A program made the position numbers and the translations under genes. From the NCBI RefSeq assembly GCF_014842025.1, contig NZ_JACYUY010000023.1, forward strand, positions 1-64,000: a DNA stretch of 64,000 bases, written 5' to 3'. This stretch comes from Massilia sp. CFBP 13721. Lineage in GTDB: Bacteria; Pseudomonadota; Gammaproteobacteria; Burkholderiales; Burkholderiaceae_D. Shown in pieces: positions 42,568 to 51,035 of the stretch (position 1 is the first letter of the stretch; every line of letters starts with the position of its first letter). A model generated the notes under the pieces. It saw only the letters and a program-made list of their open reading frames with translations, did not search any database and was not told where the DNA came from.

Positions 42568-43605
42568 TCAGCCCCGCGATGTCGAATACAGGCCGGCCGG
42601 GCGCCACATCAGCACCGCGATCATCAGCGCGATGTTCGAGACCAGCGCGAATTTCGGCGTCAGGAAGCCGGCGTAATTCGCCACCAGCGCCATCAGGATC
42701 GAGCCGATGAAGCAGCCGCCCACCGACCCCAGGCCGCCGATGATGATGACGATGAAGATCATGACGATGGTTTCGCTGCCCATCGCGGCCGACAGGGTTT
42801 CCTTGTACAGGCCCCACATCACGCCGCCCAGGCCGGCCAGCGCCGAACCTGCCGCGAACACGGCCACGAACAGGCGCCGGATACGGTAGCCCAGGCTCTC
42901 GACCATGTCGCGGTTTTCGACGCCGGCGCGAATCAGCAAACCGATCTTGGTGCGGTTCAAAGTCAGGAACAGCACGGCGAACACGACCAGCCCGACCACG
43001 ACCGCCAGCAGGCGGTATTTTTCGATCGCCGCGTCGCCCAGGAAGATGGCGCCGCGCAGCGAGGTCGGCAGCGGCAGCGGAATGGTTTCCGCGCCCCAGA
43101 TCACGTTGATCAGCTGTTCGGCCACGATCATGCCGCCCATCGTGATCAGGATCTGCTTCAAATGCTGGCCATACACCGGCATGATGATGACGCGCTCGAA
43201 GGCCCAGCCGAGCAGGGCGGTGACGAGCATGGCCACCGTGACGGCCAGCCCGAGCACGCCGAGGTTGAGCAGCAGCGAATCGGCTTCCAGCGCCCAGCGC
43301 ATCGGCAACAGCACCAGGGTGGCCGTGAAGGCGCCGACCGACACAAAGGCGCCATGGCCGAAGTTCAGCACGTCCATCAGGCCGAACACCAGCGTCAAGC
43401 CGCTCGCCATGATGAAGATCATCATGCCCATGGCGAGGCCGGCGACGGTCAAGGTAACCCAGGTCGGGAAACTGCCGACCAGCGGCAGCATGGCCAGGGC
43501 CAGCACGGGCACCAGCAGCAGCGGCGCGATGTCGCGCGGTGCGCTGGGCAGCGGCGCGTCCGCTGTGGAATCCACAGGTACGAGAGGTAAAGTTGCACTC
43601 ATCAT
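42568..43605 (-). CDS. livH: Branched-chain-type ABC transporter permease, LivH
   Basis: This 345-residue inner-membrane permease, the LivH partner of LivM, has the family patterns GLTLVFGLMDVLNFGHGAF and MVESLGYRIRRLFVAVFAAGSALAGLGGV. Its N-terminal 30 residues before the first helix are longer than in E. coli LivH. It sits 5 bp downstream of livF and 3 bp upstream of livM. Translation is probably coupled across the operon. Confidence 0.92.
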   Translation of the reverse strand: MMSATLPLVPVDSTADAPLPSAPRDIAPLLLVPVLALAMLPLVGSFPTWVTLTVAGLAMGMMIFIMASGLTLVFGLMDVLNFGHGAFVSVGAFTATLVLLPMRWALEADSLLLNLGVLGLAVTVAMLVTALLGWAFERVIIMPVYGQHLKQILITMGGMIVAEQLINVIWGAETIPLPLPTSLRGAIFLGDAAIEKYRLLAVVVGLVVFAVLFLTLNRTKIGLLIRAGVENRDMVESLGYRIRRLFVAVFAAGSALAGLGGVMWGLYKETLSAAMGSETIVMIFIVIIIGGLGSVGGCFIGSILMALVANYAGFLTPKFALVSNIALMIAVLMWRPAGLYSTSRG

Positions 43606-43610
43606 GAATC

Positions 43611-44336
43611 CTATTGGTGGGAGTCGAGCGCCAGCCCGAGCAGGCGCTGCTGTAGTTCGTCGTCGCGGGCCAGGGCCGCCATCGATCCGGCATGGGCCAC
43701 GCGGCCGTCGTCCATCACGCTGACGGTGTCGCCGAGCGAACGCACGAAATTGAAATTCTGCTCGACCAGCAGGATCGTCGTCTCACTGTCCTTCAGTTCG
43801 CGGAAGGCCGCGATCAGGCTCTGGACGATGGCCGGGGCCAGGCCCTTGGTCGGCTCGTCGACCAGCAGCAGCTTGCGCGGCTCGACGATTGCGCGCGCGA
43901 TCGCCACCATCTGTTTCTGGCCGCCCGACAGGTTGCCGGCCGGGTAATTCCAGAATTTTTTCAGGGCCGGGAAGAAGCCGAAGATCCAGTCCACGCGCGC
44001 CTGGTCGAGCGGGCCGTTGCGTGCCGCCAGGTGCAGGTTCTCGCGCACGGTGAGACTGGAAAAGACCGCCATGCTCTCGGGGACGTAGGCGATGCCGGCG
44101 CGCGCGATGTCGGGCGTGGCCAATTTGGTGATGTCGCGGCCGTCGAAGGTGATCGCGCCGGCGCTGGCCTGCCACAGGCCCATGATGGTGCGCAGGGTGG
44201 TGGTCTTGCCGGCGCCGTTGCGGCCCAGCAGCACCGACAGGCCGCCGCGCGGCACGACCAGGTCGACCCCTTGCAGGATGTGGTAGCGGCCGATGTGGGT
44301 GTGCACGCCTGACAGGGTTAAGAGCGGATCAGGCAT
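43611..44336 (-). CDS. livF: Branched-chain-type ABC transporter ATPase, LivF
   Basis: This 241-residue ATP-binding subunit has Walker A GRNGAGKT in LLGRNGAGKTTTLRT. The signature is NLSGGQKQMVAIARAI and Walker B is LLLVDEPTKGLAP, with the switch His near VEQNFNF. The start at 44336 (MPDPLLTL) overlaps livG by 8 bp. Together with LivG it energises uptake by the LivHM channel in the inner membrane. Confidence 0.94.
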   Translation of the reverse strand: MPDPLLTLSGVHTHIGRYHILQGVDLVVPRGGLSVLLGRNGAGKTTTLRTIMGLWQASAGAITFDGRDITKLATPDIARAGIAYVPESMAVFSSLTVRENLHLAARNGPLDQARVDWIFGFFPALKKFWNYPAGNLSGGQKQMVAIARAIVEPRKLLLVDEPTKGLAPAIVQSLIAAFRELKDSETTILLVEQNFNFVRSLGDTVSVMDDGRVAHAGSMAALARDDELQQRLLGLALDSHQ

Positions 44337-45111
44337 GTTCGGTTTCCGGTGTTCCAAGATAGGCTTCCTGGACGATCTTCGATTGCATGACCTCGGCGGG
44401 CTCGCCGTCGGCCACCAGGGTACCGTTGTGCAGCACGATGATGCGGTCGGCCAGCTGGCGCACCACGTCCATCTTGTGCTCGACCAGCAGCACGGTCTTG
44501 TTGGCATCGCGTTTCACCGCGTGGATCAGGTCGAGTACGACCGGCACCTCGTCCACGCTCATGCCGGCGGTCGGTTCGTCGAACATCAGGATGTCGGGTT
44601 CCAGCGCCAGCAGGATCGCCACTTCCAGCTTGCGCTGGTCGCCGTGCGAGAGCGAGCCGACGTGGGCGTCGCGCTTGCCCGCCATCGCCACCCGCTCCAG
44701 GTAATGCTCGGCGCGCGCGATCAGCTCCTTGTGCCCGAACCAGACCGAGAACATATTCATGCCGACCCCGGCGCGGCTTTGCACAGCCAGGCGCACGTTT
44801 TCGATGACGGTGAGGTTGGGGAACAGGTTGGTCAGCTGGAAGGCGCGGCCGATGCCGAGCCGTGTCCGGCGTGCGGCACCAAGACGCGTGACATCCGCGC
44901 CCTTCAACAGCACGCTGCCCGCCGTGGCCGGCAGCTGCCCCGAGACCAGGTTGAAATAGGTCGTCTTGCCGGCGCCGTTGGGGCCGACGATCACCGTCAG
45001 CGTGCCTGGATAGAAGTCGGCCGTCACCGCGTTGACGGCGACGTGGCCGCCGAAGCGGATCGTCAGGCCGCGGGTGGACAAGGACGGCTGCTGGTTATTC
45101 ACGTCGGCCAT
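44329..45111 (-). CDS. livG: Branched-chain-type ABC transporter ATPase, LivG
   Basis: This 260-residue ATPase has Walker A GPNGAGKTTYFNLVSGQL, signature SLSHGDQRKLEVAILLA and Walker B ILMFDEPTAGMSVDEV. The C-terminus has the BCA-type extension (NGTLVADGEPAEVMQS). It begins 1 bp after the substrate-binding protein gene and overlaps livF by 8 bp. The signature SLSHGDQ instead of LSGGQ is a normal LivG feature. Confidence 0.94.
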   Translation of the reverse strand: MADVNNQQPSLSTRGLTIRFGGHVAVNAVTADFYPGTLTVIVGPNGAGKTTYFNLVSGQLPATAGSVLLKGADVTRLGAARRTRLGIGRAFQLTNLFPNLTVIENVRLAVQSRAGVGMNMFSVWFGHKELIARAEHYLERVAMAGKRDAHVGSLSHGDQRKLEVAILLALEPDILMFDEPTAGMSVDEVPVVLDLIHAVKRDANKTVLLVEHKMDVVRQLADRIIVLHNGTLVADGEPAEVMQSKIVQEAYLGTPETEHA

Positions 45112-45112
45112 C

Positions 45113-46324
45113 TCAGCGCTTGTTCTTGACCGGCAGCGGCAGCTCGGCGGTCGGGATTTCGCGCACCAGTTCCAGCAGATCCCACTCGTTCTTCTGGTCT
45201 TTCTTGATGCGGAAATGGTACATCGACTGCAGCGCCTGGTGGTCTTCCTTGCGGAAGGTCATCGGGCCCTTCGGCGTCTCGAATTTCATGCCTTCCATTG
45301 CGGCGATGAGCTGGTCGCTATTAATTTGGCCACTGCGGTTCGGCACTTTGGAAAGGGCATTGAACACGGCGCTGGCCGCGGCGAAGCCGCCGGCGGTGAA
45401 CATGTCGGGCGGCGCCTTGAAGCGCTTCTGGTGTTCCGCCACCAGCCAGTCGTTCATCTTGTTCTTCGGGAAGGCGTAGTAGTAATAGATGGTGCCTTCG
45501 GTGCCGGCGTAGTTCTTCCAGGTCTTCATCACCGGCAGGATGTTGCCGCCCGGGGCCAGCATGACGCCAAAGCGTTCCGGCTTCATGTCGGCGATCTTGT
45601 TCATCGGGTTCGGTCCGGCCCAGACGATCTGCAGCACGCGCGGCTGCGGCTTGTCTTTCAAGGCGTCGAACAGGCGCTGGGTCGAGGCGGTGAAATCGGT
45701 GGTCGTCATCGGCGCGTATTCTTCGTGGACCACCTTGGCCTTGCTGCCGGTGGCGGCCAGCGCTTCCTTGCCGGCCTTGATGGCGTCGCGGCCGAATGCA
45801 TAGTCCTGGGTCAGGAAGCCGACGCTGCCGGCTTTCAGGGTGCTGGCGGCGGCCATCGCATCCTGCATCGAGCTGCGCGCGGTGCGGAAGATGTACTTGT
45901 TCCACTTGTCGCCGGTGATGGCGTCGGCCACGGCCGGCTCGATGATCAGCACCTTCTTGTATTCCTTGGCCACCGGCAGCATGGCCAAGGCCGAGCCGGA
46001 GGAGGAGGTGCCCACCGCGATGTCGACCTTGTCGTCGCCATAGGCTTCGGCCAGCAGTGTGCGCCCGAGGTCCGGCTTGCTCTGGTCGTCCTTGACGATC
46101 ACCTTCAGCTTGCGCCCGGCGATTTCCATCTTGCCGCCGGTGAGGTATTCGAGGCCCATCATGAAGCCGGTCTCGGTTTCCTTGGCATAGGCTTCGAGGG
46201 CGCCGGTCTTGCCGGCGATGAGGGCGACCTTCAGGTCGGGGCCGGCGCCCAGCGCAGTGGGCGCGGCGCCGGCGGCAAAGGCGAGGAGGAGGGACAAGCT
46301 CAAGGGTTTGATCAGGTGGTGCAT
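45113..46324 (-). CDS. Periplasmic substrate-binding protein of the Liv-type ABC importer
   Basis: This 403-residue type I periplasmic binding protein has a signal peptide (LSLSLLLAFAAGAAPTALG). Recognisable segments are DLKVALIAGKTGALEAYAKET, VDIAVGTSSSGSALAMLPVAKEYKK and KTWKNYAGTEGTIYYYYAFP. It captures the ligand and delivers it to LivHM. The ligand cannot be deduced; this branch (Peripla_BP_6) includes binders of amino acids, amides, urea and aromatic acids. It is the first gene of the operon, so the promoter should lie in or upstream of 46325-46350. Confidence 0.9.
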   Translation of the reverse strand: MHHLIKPLSLSLLLAFAAGAAPTALGAGPDLKVALIAGKTGALEAYAKETETGFMMGLEYLTGGKMEIAGRKLKVIVKDDQSKPDLGRTLLAEAYGDDKVDIAVGTSSSGSALAMLPVAKEYKKVLIIEPAVADAITGDKWNKYIFRTARSSMQDAMAAASTLKAGSVGFLTQDYAFGRDAIKAGKEALAATGSKAKVVHEEYAPMTTTDFTASTQRLFDALKDKPQPRVLQIVWAGPNPMNKIADMKPERFGVMLAPGGNILPVMKTWKNYAGTEGTIYYYYAFPKNKMNDWLVAEHQKRFKAPPDMFTAGGFAAASAVFNALSKVPNRSGQINSDQLIAAMEGMKFETPKGPMTFRKEDHQALQSMYHFRIKKDQKNEWDLLELVREIPTAELPLPVKNKR

Positions 46325-46350
46325 GGTGTCTCCTGTGGTTCTATATGTAT

Positions 46351-47271
46351 TCAGGGTAGGCGCGCCAGGAACTGGCGGATCGCCTCCAGCGCTTCCGGTT
46401 CGGTCAGCATCGGCGCATGGCCGACGTTCGGCACTTCGGTGTAGGCCATCGTGGGCGCGGCGCGCCGCATCCAGGCTGCCTGCTCCGGCTCGACCAGGTC
46501 CGACAAGCTACCGCGTACCAAAAGCGTCGGGCGCTTGTGGGCGAGGCGCTTGAAGGCGAGGCGTCCGGCCAGCGAGGTTCGCCGAAGTTTACCTGTTTGC
46601 AATGCTAGCGCAATACTGGGGTCATAGCGCAATGCCAGCTGGCCCGCCTCGTCTTCGGCAAAAGCGCGGCGCGCCCATTTGCCCCATTCTTCGTCGGGCG
46701 CGTCGGGAAAGGCGCAGGCGTTGATGTCTTTCAGGTAGGCGGCGGCATCGTCCCAGGAGGCGAGGGTGCTGCAGCGTCCCGCATAGCCGGCGATGCGCGC
46801 CAGGCCGCGCAGCGACAGCACCGGGCCGACGTCGTTGATGACCGCGCCGGCGATCAGTTCGAGGTGGCGCACGGCCAGCGTCATGGTGATCAGGCCGCCC
46901 ATCGAGGTGCCGATGAAGACGGCGCGGGCGATGCCCAGGTCGTGCATCAGCTTGACCACGTCGCCCGCATAAACGACCGGGTTGTAGTTGGCGGGATTCG
47001 GGTCGCGCGCCGAGTGGCCGCGGCCGCGCACGTCGGGCGCCAGCACGCGCCGTCCCAGGGCGGCGATGGCCGGCGCCAGTTCGTCGAAGTCGCCCGAATT
47101 GCGGGTCAGGCCGTGCAGGCAGATCACGGGAAGGCGTGCCGGTATGGTTGCCGGCGCTTGTTCCGGCGCTTGTTCCGGCGATGCTTCCGGTGCTGCGCCC
47201 GCCGCATAATCACGCGCATACAGCGCCAGCCCGTCGGTGCTTTGAAAGCTGATTGGTGTGAAAGTGGACAC
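46351..47271 (-). CDS. Alpha/beta-hydrolase fold esterase
   Basis: This 306-residue hydrolase has an oxyanion motif (CLHGLTRN) and the nucleophile elbow GTSMGG with Ser123. The catalytic His lies in VPNVGHAPML near the end. Residues 25-45 are a Pro/Glu/Ala-rich insertion with EQAP repeated, from a short DNA repeat around 47151-47180. Without a signal peptide it should be cytoplasmic. It lies 26 bp upstream of the Liv-type operon on the same strand, so it may be its first gene; an ester or amide imported by the transporter would be a natural substrate, but this is inference. Confidence 0.87.
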   Translation of the reverse strand: MSTFTPISFQSTDGLALYARDYAAGAAPEASPEQAPEQAPATIPARLPVICLHGLTRNSGDFDELAPAIAALGRRVLAPDVRGRGHSARDPNPANYNPVVYAGDVVKLMHDLGIARAVFIGTSMGGLITMTLAVRHLELIAGAVINDVGPVLSLRGLARIAGYAGRCSTLASWDDAAAYLKDINACAFPDAPDEEWGKWARRAFAEDEAGQLALRYDPSIALALQTGKLRRTSLAGRLAFKRLAHKRPTLLVRGSLSDLVEPEQAAWMRRAAPTMAYTEVPNVGHAPMLTEPEALEAIRQFLARLP

Positions 47272-47323
47272 GCTGGCAGATCCTGTGGTTCTCGTGGAAG
47301 AAAACGGGCAAAGGAAGGGCAGG

Positions 47324-47346
47324 CCACGCTGCCGTCGGCAGCGTGG
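47324..47346 (-). terminator. Hairpin downstream of the TonB-dependent receptor gene (possible terminator)
   Basis: CCACGCTGCC and GGCAGCGTGG form a 10-bp perfect stem with a GTC loop, 31 bp past the receptor stop codon. On the minus strand it is followed by CCTGCCCTTCCTTTGCC rather than a pure T-run, so termination is plausible but not certain. Confidence 0.45.
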
Positions 47347-47377
47347 TGAGCGCGAAGACTCCTCCCGGCCCGGCGGA

Positions 47378-49663
47378 TCAGAAGCGGTACTCGAGCGTCG
47401 CCGAGACGGTGCGCGGGTTGCCGTAGAAGGCGGTCAGCGTACCTTCGTTGCCCAGGGTCGGGAACAGGTAGCCGGCCGTCTTGTAGCGCTCGTCGCTCAG
47501 GTTCTTGCCGTGGATGCCGGCGCGGATCTTGCCGTCGGCGCGGGTCCAGACGATGCTCGCGTCGTACAGCTTGTACGATTCCTGGTCGAGCACCGATACG
47601 GTTTCGAACTGGTTGGTTGCGCCCTTGTACGACGCGCTGCCGATCAGCGAAACCTTGCCGTTGTAACCCATCAGCGGCAGTGCGATGTCGTAGTTGGCGC
47701 GCAGGTTGGCCGAGTTGCGCGGCGTGTTCTGGAACACGCGCTGGTCGGCCACGTTGACGCCGTTGGCGATGTATTCCTTGTAGTCGGCGTCAATGTAGCT
47801 ATACATGCCGGCGACCGTGAAGTCGCGCGTCAGGTTAGCAATCATCTCGAACTCGGCGCCCTTGATCTTGGCCTTGCCGGCGTTGGTGGTCACGCCGGCG
47901 AAGCTGTCGTCGCGGCCGTCGCCGTTGGTGTCGATCGCCACCGAACCCGGGATCTGCACGTCCTTGTAGTCGCTGTAGAAGACGGCGGCATTGGTGGTGA
48001 TGCGCCCGCCGTTGAAGGCCGACTTCAGGCCCAGCTCCACCGTCTCGATGGTTTCCGGCGCATAGCCGGCGCGCGCCTGCGCCAGCGGGATGCGGGTGCC
48101 GACGATGTTCAGGCGCGGATCGAAGCCGCCGCCCTTGAAGCCTTCGGCATACGAGGCGTAGACGTTGTGGTCGCTGTTGAGCTTGTAGTTGACGGCGATG
48201 CGCGGCGTGAACTTCTTGTCTTTCCGTTCCAGGCCGCTGCGCAGGTCGGTATCGGTGCGGAACAGGATCGCCCCCGGGTTGCCCATTTCCGGCGTGCCGG
48301 CCAGGCCGAGGTAGATCTGGCGGTAGATCGAGGCGGTGCGCTTGTCGACCGTGTAGCGTCCGCCCAGCGACAGGCTCAGGGCGTCGGTGAAGTTGTAGCT
48401 GCCGTCGATGTAGGCGGCCCAGGCCTTGGTGCCGATGTCGCCGCTGGTGAAGGTCGAGGTCGGAACGGCGCCAGCCAGGATGGTGTCGAACTTGTTGTAG
48501 GCCTGGGCATCGATGTAGTACACGCCCGCCACGCCGGCGATCCGGTCGCCGGTGTACGTCAGGTTGAATTCCTGGCTGGTCTGCTCGTTGGTGTACAGGG
48601 CCGGCACTTCCATGTCGACCACCTGCAGCGAGTCGAAGTCGATCGGCGCCCAGGATTTGTCCTTGCGGCTGGCGGTGATCGATTTGACCGTGAACTGGTC
48701 GTTGATGCGGTATTCGACCAGGGCCGAAACGCCGTGCGCGGTGACTTCCTGGTCGTGGCCGAGCGCCTGGGTCAGGTTGGCGCGGGTATCGAATACGTTG
48801 CCCAGGATCGGCGCGCCGCTGGTGCGGCCGACGATCAGGCGGTGCCCGTTCTTCGGGCTCGAGTCGTCTTGGGTGCCGTCGCCGGCGATGCGGATGAACA
48901 GGTCCGGGGTCGGCGTGAATTCGGCCGACAGGCGCAGCGCCGTAACGTCCTTGTCGTAGTTCTCGGCGCCGGTGTACAGGTTCTTGCCGAAGCCGTCGCG
49001 CTTGAAGCGGGCCACGGTGCCGCCGATGCGCACGGTGTCGCTGAGCGGCGTGCTGACGGTGGCGACCGCTTCCTTCTGGCCGTAGTTGCCGAGCGTGCCG
49101 CGCAGGCGCACGTCGGTCTTCGGTCCCAGCTTGCGGGTGACGTACTTGACCGCGCCGCCGATGGTGTTGCGGCCGTACAGGGTGCCCTGCGGGCCGCGCA
49201 GCACTTCGATGCGCTCGACGTCGTAGATGTCGGCCACCGCCGCCTGTGGCCGCGCCAGGTAGATGTCGTCGATGTAGATGCCGACGCCGGACTCGAAGCC
49301 GGCCAGCGGATCGGCCTGGCCGACGCCGCGGATGAAGGCGGTCAGGGTCGAGTTGGTGGCGCGCGATGCTTTCAGGGTGGTGTTCGGCAGTGCCAGGGCC
49401 AGTGCGGTGACGTCCGGCACGCCCTGCTTGGACAGCTGATCGGCGGAAAACGCGGTGACCGATACCGGCACATCCTGCAGCGACTCTTCGCGCCGGCGCG
49501 CGGTGACGACGACCTTCTGGACGTCGGATGCCGATTCGCCGTCGGGAGCCGGTGCGCCCGACGCTTGCTGGGCATGGGCAGCGCCCATGGCGCCGCTCGA
49601 CAGGACCAGCAGGGCAGCGGCGGAATGGTTGACCAGTTTCTTTTTTTGCTTTGTCAGGCGCAT
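47378..49663 (-). CDS. TonB-dependent outer-membrane receptor
   Basis: This 761-residue receptor has a signal peptide (LVNHSAAALLVLSSGAMGAAHA) and a TonB-box-like start (VQKVVVTARRREESL). The plug domain (about 55-170) has QDVPVSVTAFSADQL and VLRGPQGTLYGRNTIGGAV. A 22-stranded barrel follows and ends in VSATLEYRF. It imports an unknown ligand with TonB-ExbBD energy; its affinity with known siderophore, vitamin or glycan receptors cannot be set from sequence alone. The start at 49663 follows AGGAGACAAGAA. It is divergent from a LysR gene, the usual arrangement for a regulated pair. Confidence 0.93.
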   Translation of the reverse strand: MRLTKQKKKLVNHSAAALLVLSSGAMGAAHAQQASGAPAPDGESASDVQKVVVTARRREESLQDVPVSVTAFSADQLSKQGVPDVTALALALPNTTLKASRATNSTLTAFIRGVGQADPLAGFESGVGIYIDDIYLARPQAAVADIYDVERIEVLRGPQGTLYGRNTIGGAVKYVTRKLGPKTDVRLRGTLGNYGQKEAVATVSTPLSDTVRIGGTVARFKRDGFGKNLYTGAENYDKDVTALRLSAEFTPTPDLFIRIAGDGTQDDSSPKNGHRLIVGRTSGAPILGNVFDTRANLTQALGHDQEVTAHGVSALVEYRINDQFTVKSITASRKDKSWAPIDFDSLQVVDMEVPALYTNEQTSQEFNLTYTGDRIAGVAGVYYIDAQAYNKFDTILAGAVPTSTFTSGDIGTKAWAAYIDGSYNFTDALSLSLGGRYTVDKRTASIYRQIYLGLAGTPEMGNPGAILFRTDTDLRSGLERKDKKFTPRIAVNYKLNSDHNVYASYAEGFKGGGFDPRLNIVGTRIPLAQARAGYAPETIETVELGLKSAFNGGRITTNAAVFYSDYKDVQIPGSVAIDTNGDGRDDSFAGVTTNAGKAKIKGAEFEMIANLTRDFTVAGMYSYIDADYKEYIANGVNVADQRVFQNTPRNSANLRANYDIALPLMGYNGKVSLIGSASYKGATNQFETVSVLDQESYKLYDASIVWTRADGKIRAGIHGKNLSDERYKTAGYLFPTLGNEGTLTAFYGNPRTVSATLEYRF

Positions 49664-49765
49664 TTCTTGTCTCCTAGTTTTGGATATGGCGTCGGGGCGC
49701 AATCGCACGCGAGGCAGTGTGCACCTGTTCGGTCTGGCTGAAAAGATAACAATGCGCCCACCCCT

Positions 49766-49781
49766 TGTGCGTAATTGCACA
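49766..49781. promoter_or_regulatory. Candidate LysR operator 1 (TGTGC-N6-GCACA)
   Basis: TGTGCGTAATTGCACA is a 16-bp palindrome with the same arms as the site at 49897-49912. It is about 103 bp upstream of the TonB receptor start, in the region a LysR activator would occupy. Confidence 0.5.
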
Positions 49782-49896
49782 GGATGTTGCACCACCATGT
49801 GGCGCGGCTGTATGCAGGAAGAATGCTGCAAACGCACAATGCGGGTGCCGTTTGTGCAGCTTCAAACATGCATATGAGAATTGATTGCAGGAGGAA

Positions 49897-49912
49897 TGTG
49901 CACTGGTGCACA
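49897..49912. promoter_or_regulatory. Candidate LysR operator 2 (TGTGC-N6-GCACA)
   Basis: TGTGCACTGGTGCACA has the arms TGTGC and GCACA as at 49766-49781 and lies 34 bp before the LysR start, where it could mediate autoregulation. A third GTGCAC lies at 49719-49724. Confidence 0.5.
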
Positions 49913-49945
49913 ATTGGGCCTTTGATATTTAACAACCGTGCGCCC

Positions 49946-50839
49946 ATGAACACCTTGCCTGAGTGGACCGACCTGCGTTTCTTCCTCGAACTGGCGCGCG
50001 CCGGCACGCTGTCGGGCGCCTCGCGCCGGCTCGACGTCGAGCACACCACGGTGGCGCGGCGCATCGACCGCCTCGAAAAGGAACTCGGTACGACCCTGTT
50101 CGACCGCTCGCGCGAAGGCTACGAACTGACCGAAATGGGCCTGGCGCTGCTGCCGCACGCGGAAGCGATGGAAGGCGCGGCGCTGGCCGCGGCCGAACAG
50201 CTGGGCGGCGCGGAAGTGGCGGCGCATGGCGTGGTGCGCCTGGGCGTACCGGAAGTATTCGGGGTGAAGGTGGTGGCGCCGCTGCTGGTCGACCTGCTCG
50301 ACGCCAATCCGGACCTGACCATCGACCTGCTGGCGCTGCCACGCTTCGCCAACCTGGCCAACCGCGAGGCCGACCTCGGCGTGATGCTCGATCCGCCCAC
50401 CACCGGCCGCTACATGGTCACGCGCCTGGCGTCGTTCCGCTTCTACCTGTACGCGTCGCCGCGCTACCTGGAAAAACATCCGCCGATCCGCCACCAGTCC
50501 GACCTGTCGCAGCATTATTTCGTCGACTACGTGCAGGACACGCTGGCCAGCCGCGAGCTGTCCTACCTCGACGAACTCGGCTTCACCCCAAAGCGGCGCT
50601 TGTGCTGCTCGGGCATGACGGCGCAGATCGAAGCGGCCTCGCTCGGCATGGGCCTGATGATGGCGCCGCCCTACGCCGTGCCCGACGACGGCCGCCTGGT
50701 GCCGGTACTGCCCGGCTTCTTCGCCGAGCGCTCGTTCTGGCTGGCCGCGCCGACCGACCTGTATCGCCTGCGCCGGGTGAAAGTGGTGTGGAATTTGCTG
50801 CGGGATTATGCGGACAGCCAGCCGTCACTGTTCGTGTGA
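49946..50839 (+). CDS. LysR-family transcriptional regulator
   Basis: This 297-residue regulator has an N-terminal winged helix-turn-helix (LRFFLELARAGTLSGASRRL, then TTVARRIDRLEKELGTTLFD). The co-inducer-binding domain spans residues 90-290 (GVVRLGVPEVFGVKVVAPLL). The start at 49946 (MNTLPEWTD) was chosen from the family length; the frame continues upstream without a domain. It lies divergent from the TonB-dependent receptor and very probably regulates it, with two TGTGC-N6-GCACA palindromes in between. Confidence 0.92.
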   Translation: MNTLPEWTDLRFFLELARAGTLSGASRRLDVEHTTVARRIDRLEKELGTTLFDRSREGYELTEMGLALLPHAEAMEGAALAAAEQLGGAEVAAHGVVRLGVPEVFGVKVVAPLLVDLLDANPDLTIDLLALPRFANLANREADLGVMLDPPTTGRYMVTRLASFRFYLYASPRYLEKHPPIRHQSDLSQHYFVDYVQDTLASRELSYLDELGFTPKRRLCCSGMTAQIEAASLGMGLMMAPPYAVPDDGRLVPVLPGFFAERSFWLAAPTDLYRLRRVKVVWNLLRDYADSQPSLFV

Positions 50840-50882
50840 GTATGCTCGAAACCGTATTCTTAACCAACGCTGGTGGTGCACC

Positions 50883-51035
50883 GTAGGGTGGGCACTTGTG
50901 CCCACGCGGTAGAGCGGCGGATCAAAGCATCGGTTTCGCGTAGCTTCGGAACCGTATGCATGAGGTTTCGAAGTGTTCGCGAAGCGTCCGTGGAACGCGA
51001 CGGTACGACCGCGTGGGCACGAGTGCCCACCCTAC
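50883..51035. repeat. REP/BIME-like repeat (GTAGGGTGGGCAC type)
   Basis: The left unit GTAGGGTGGGCACTTGTGCCCACGCGG and the right unit CCGCGTGGGCACGAGTGCCCACCCTAC (reverse complement form) face each other around about 100 bp of unique sequence. Each REP is GTAG plus a GGTGGGCAC/GTGCCCACG hairpin. It overlaps the last codon of the FemAB-like gene at 51032 and lies in the convergent gap after the LysR gene. Confidence 0.85.

Noticed and set aside
47258..49741. 827-codon plus-strand frame across the TonB-dependent receptor
   Set aside because: Antisense shadow of a well-defined receptor with signal peptide, plug and terminal Phe.
47378..49945. Cobalamin or other riboswitch upstream of the TonB receptor
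   Set aside because: The 282-bp region lacks the B12-box pattern and looks like a LysR control region with palindromes.
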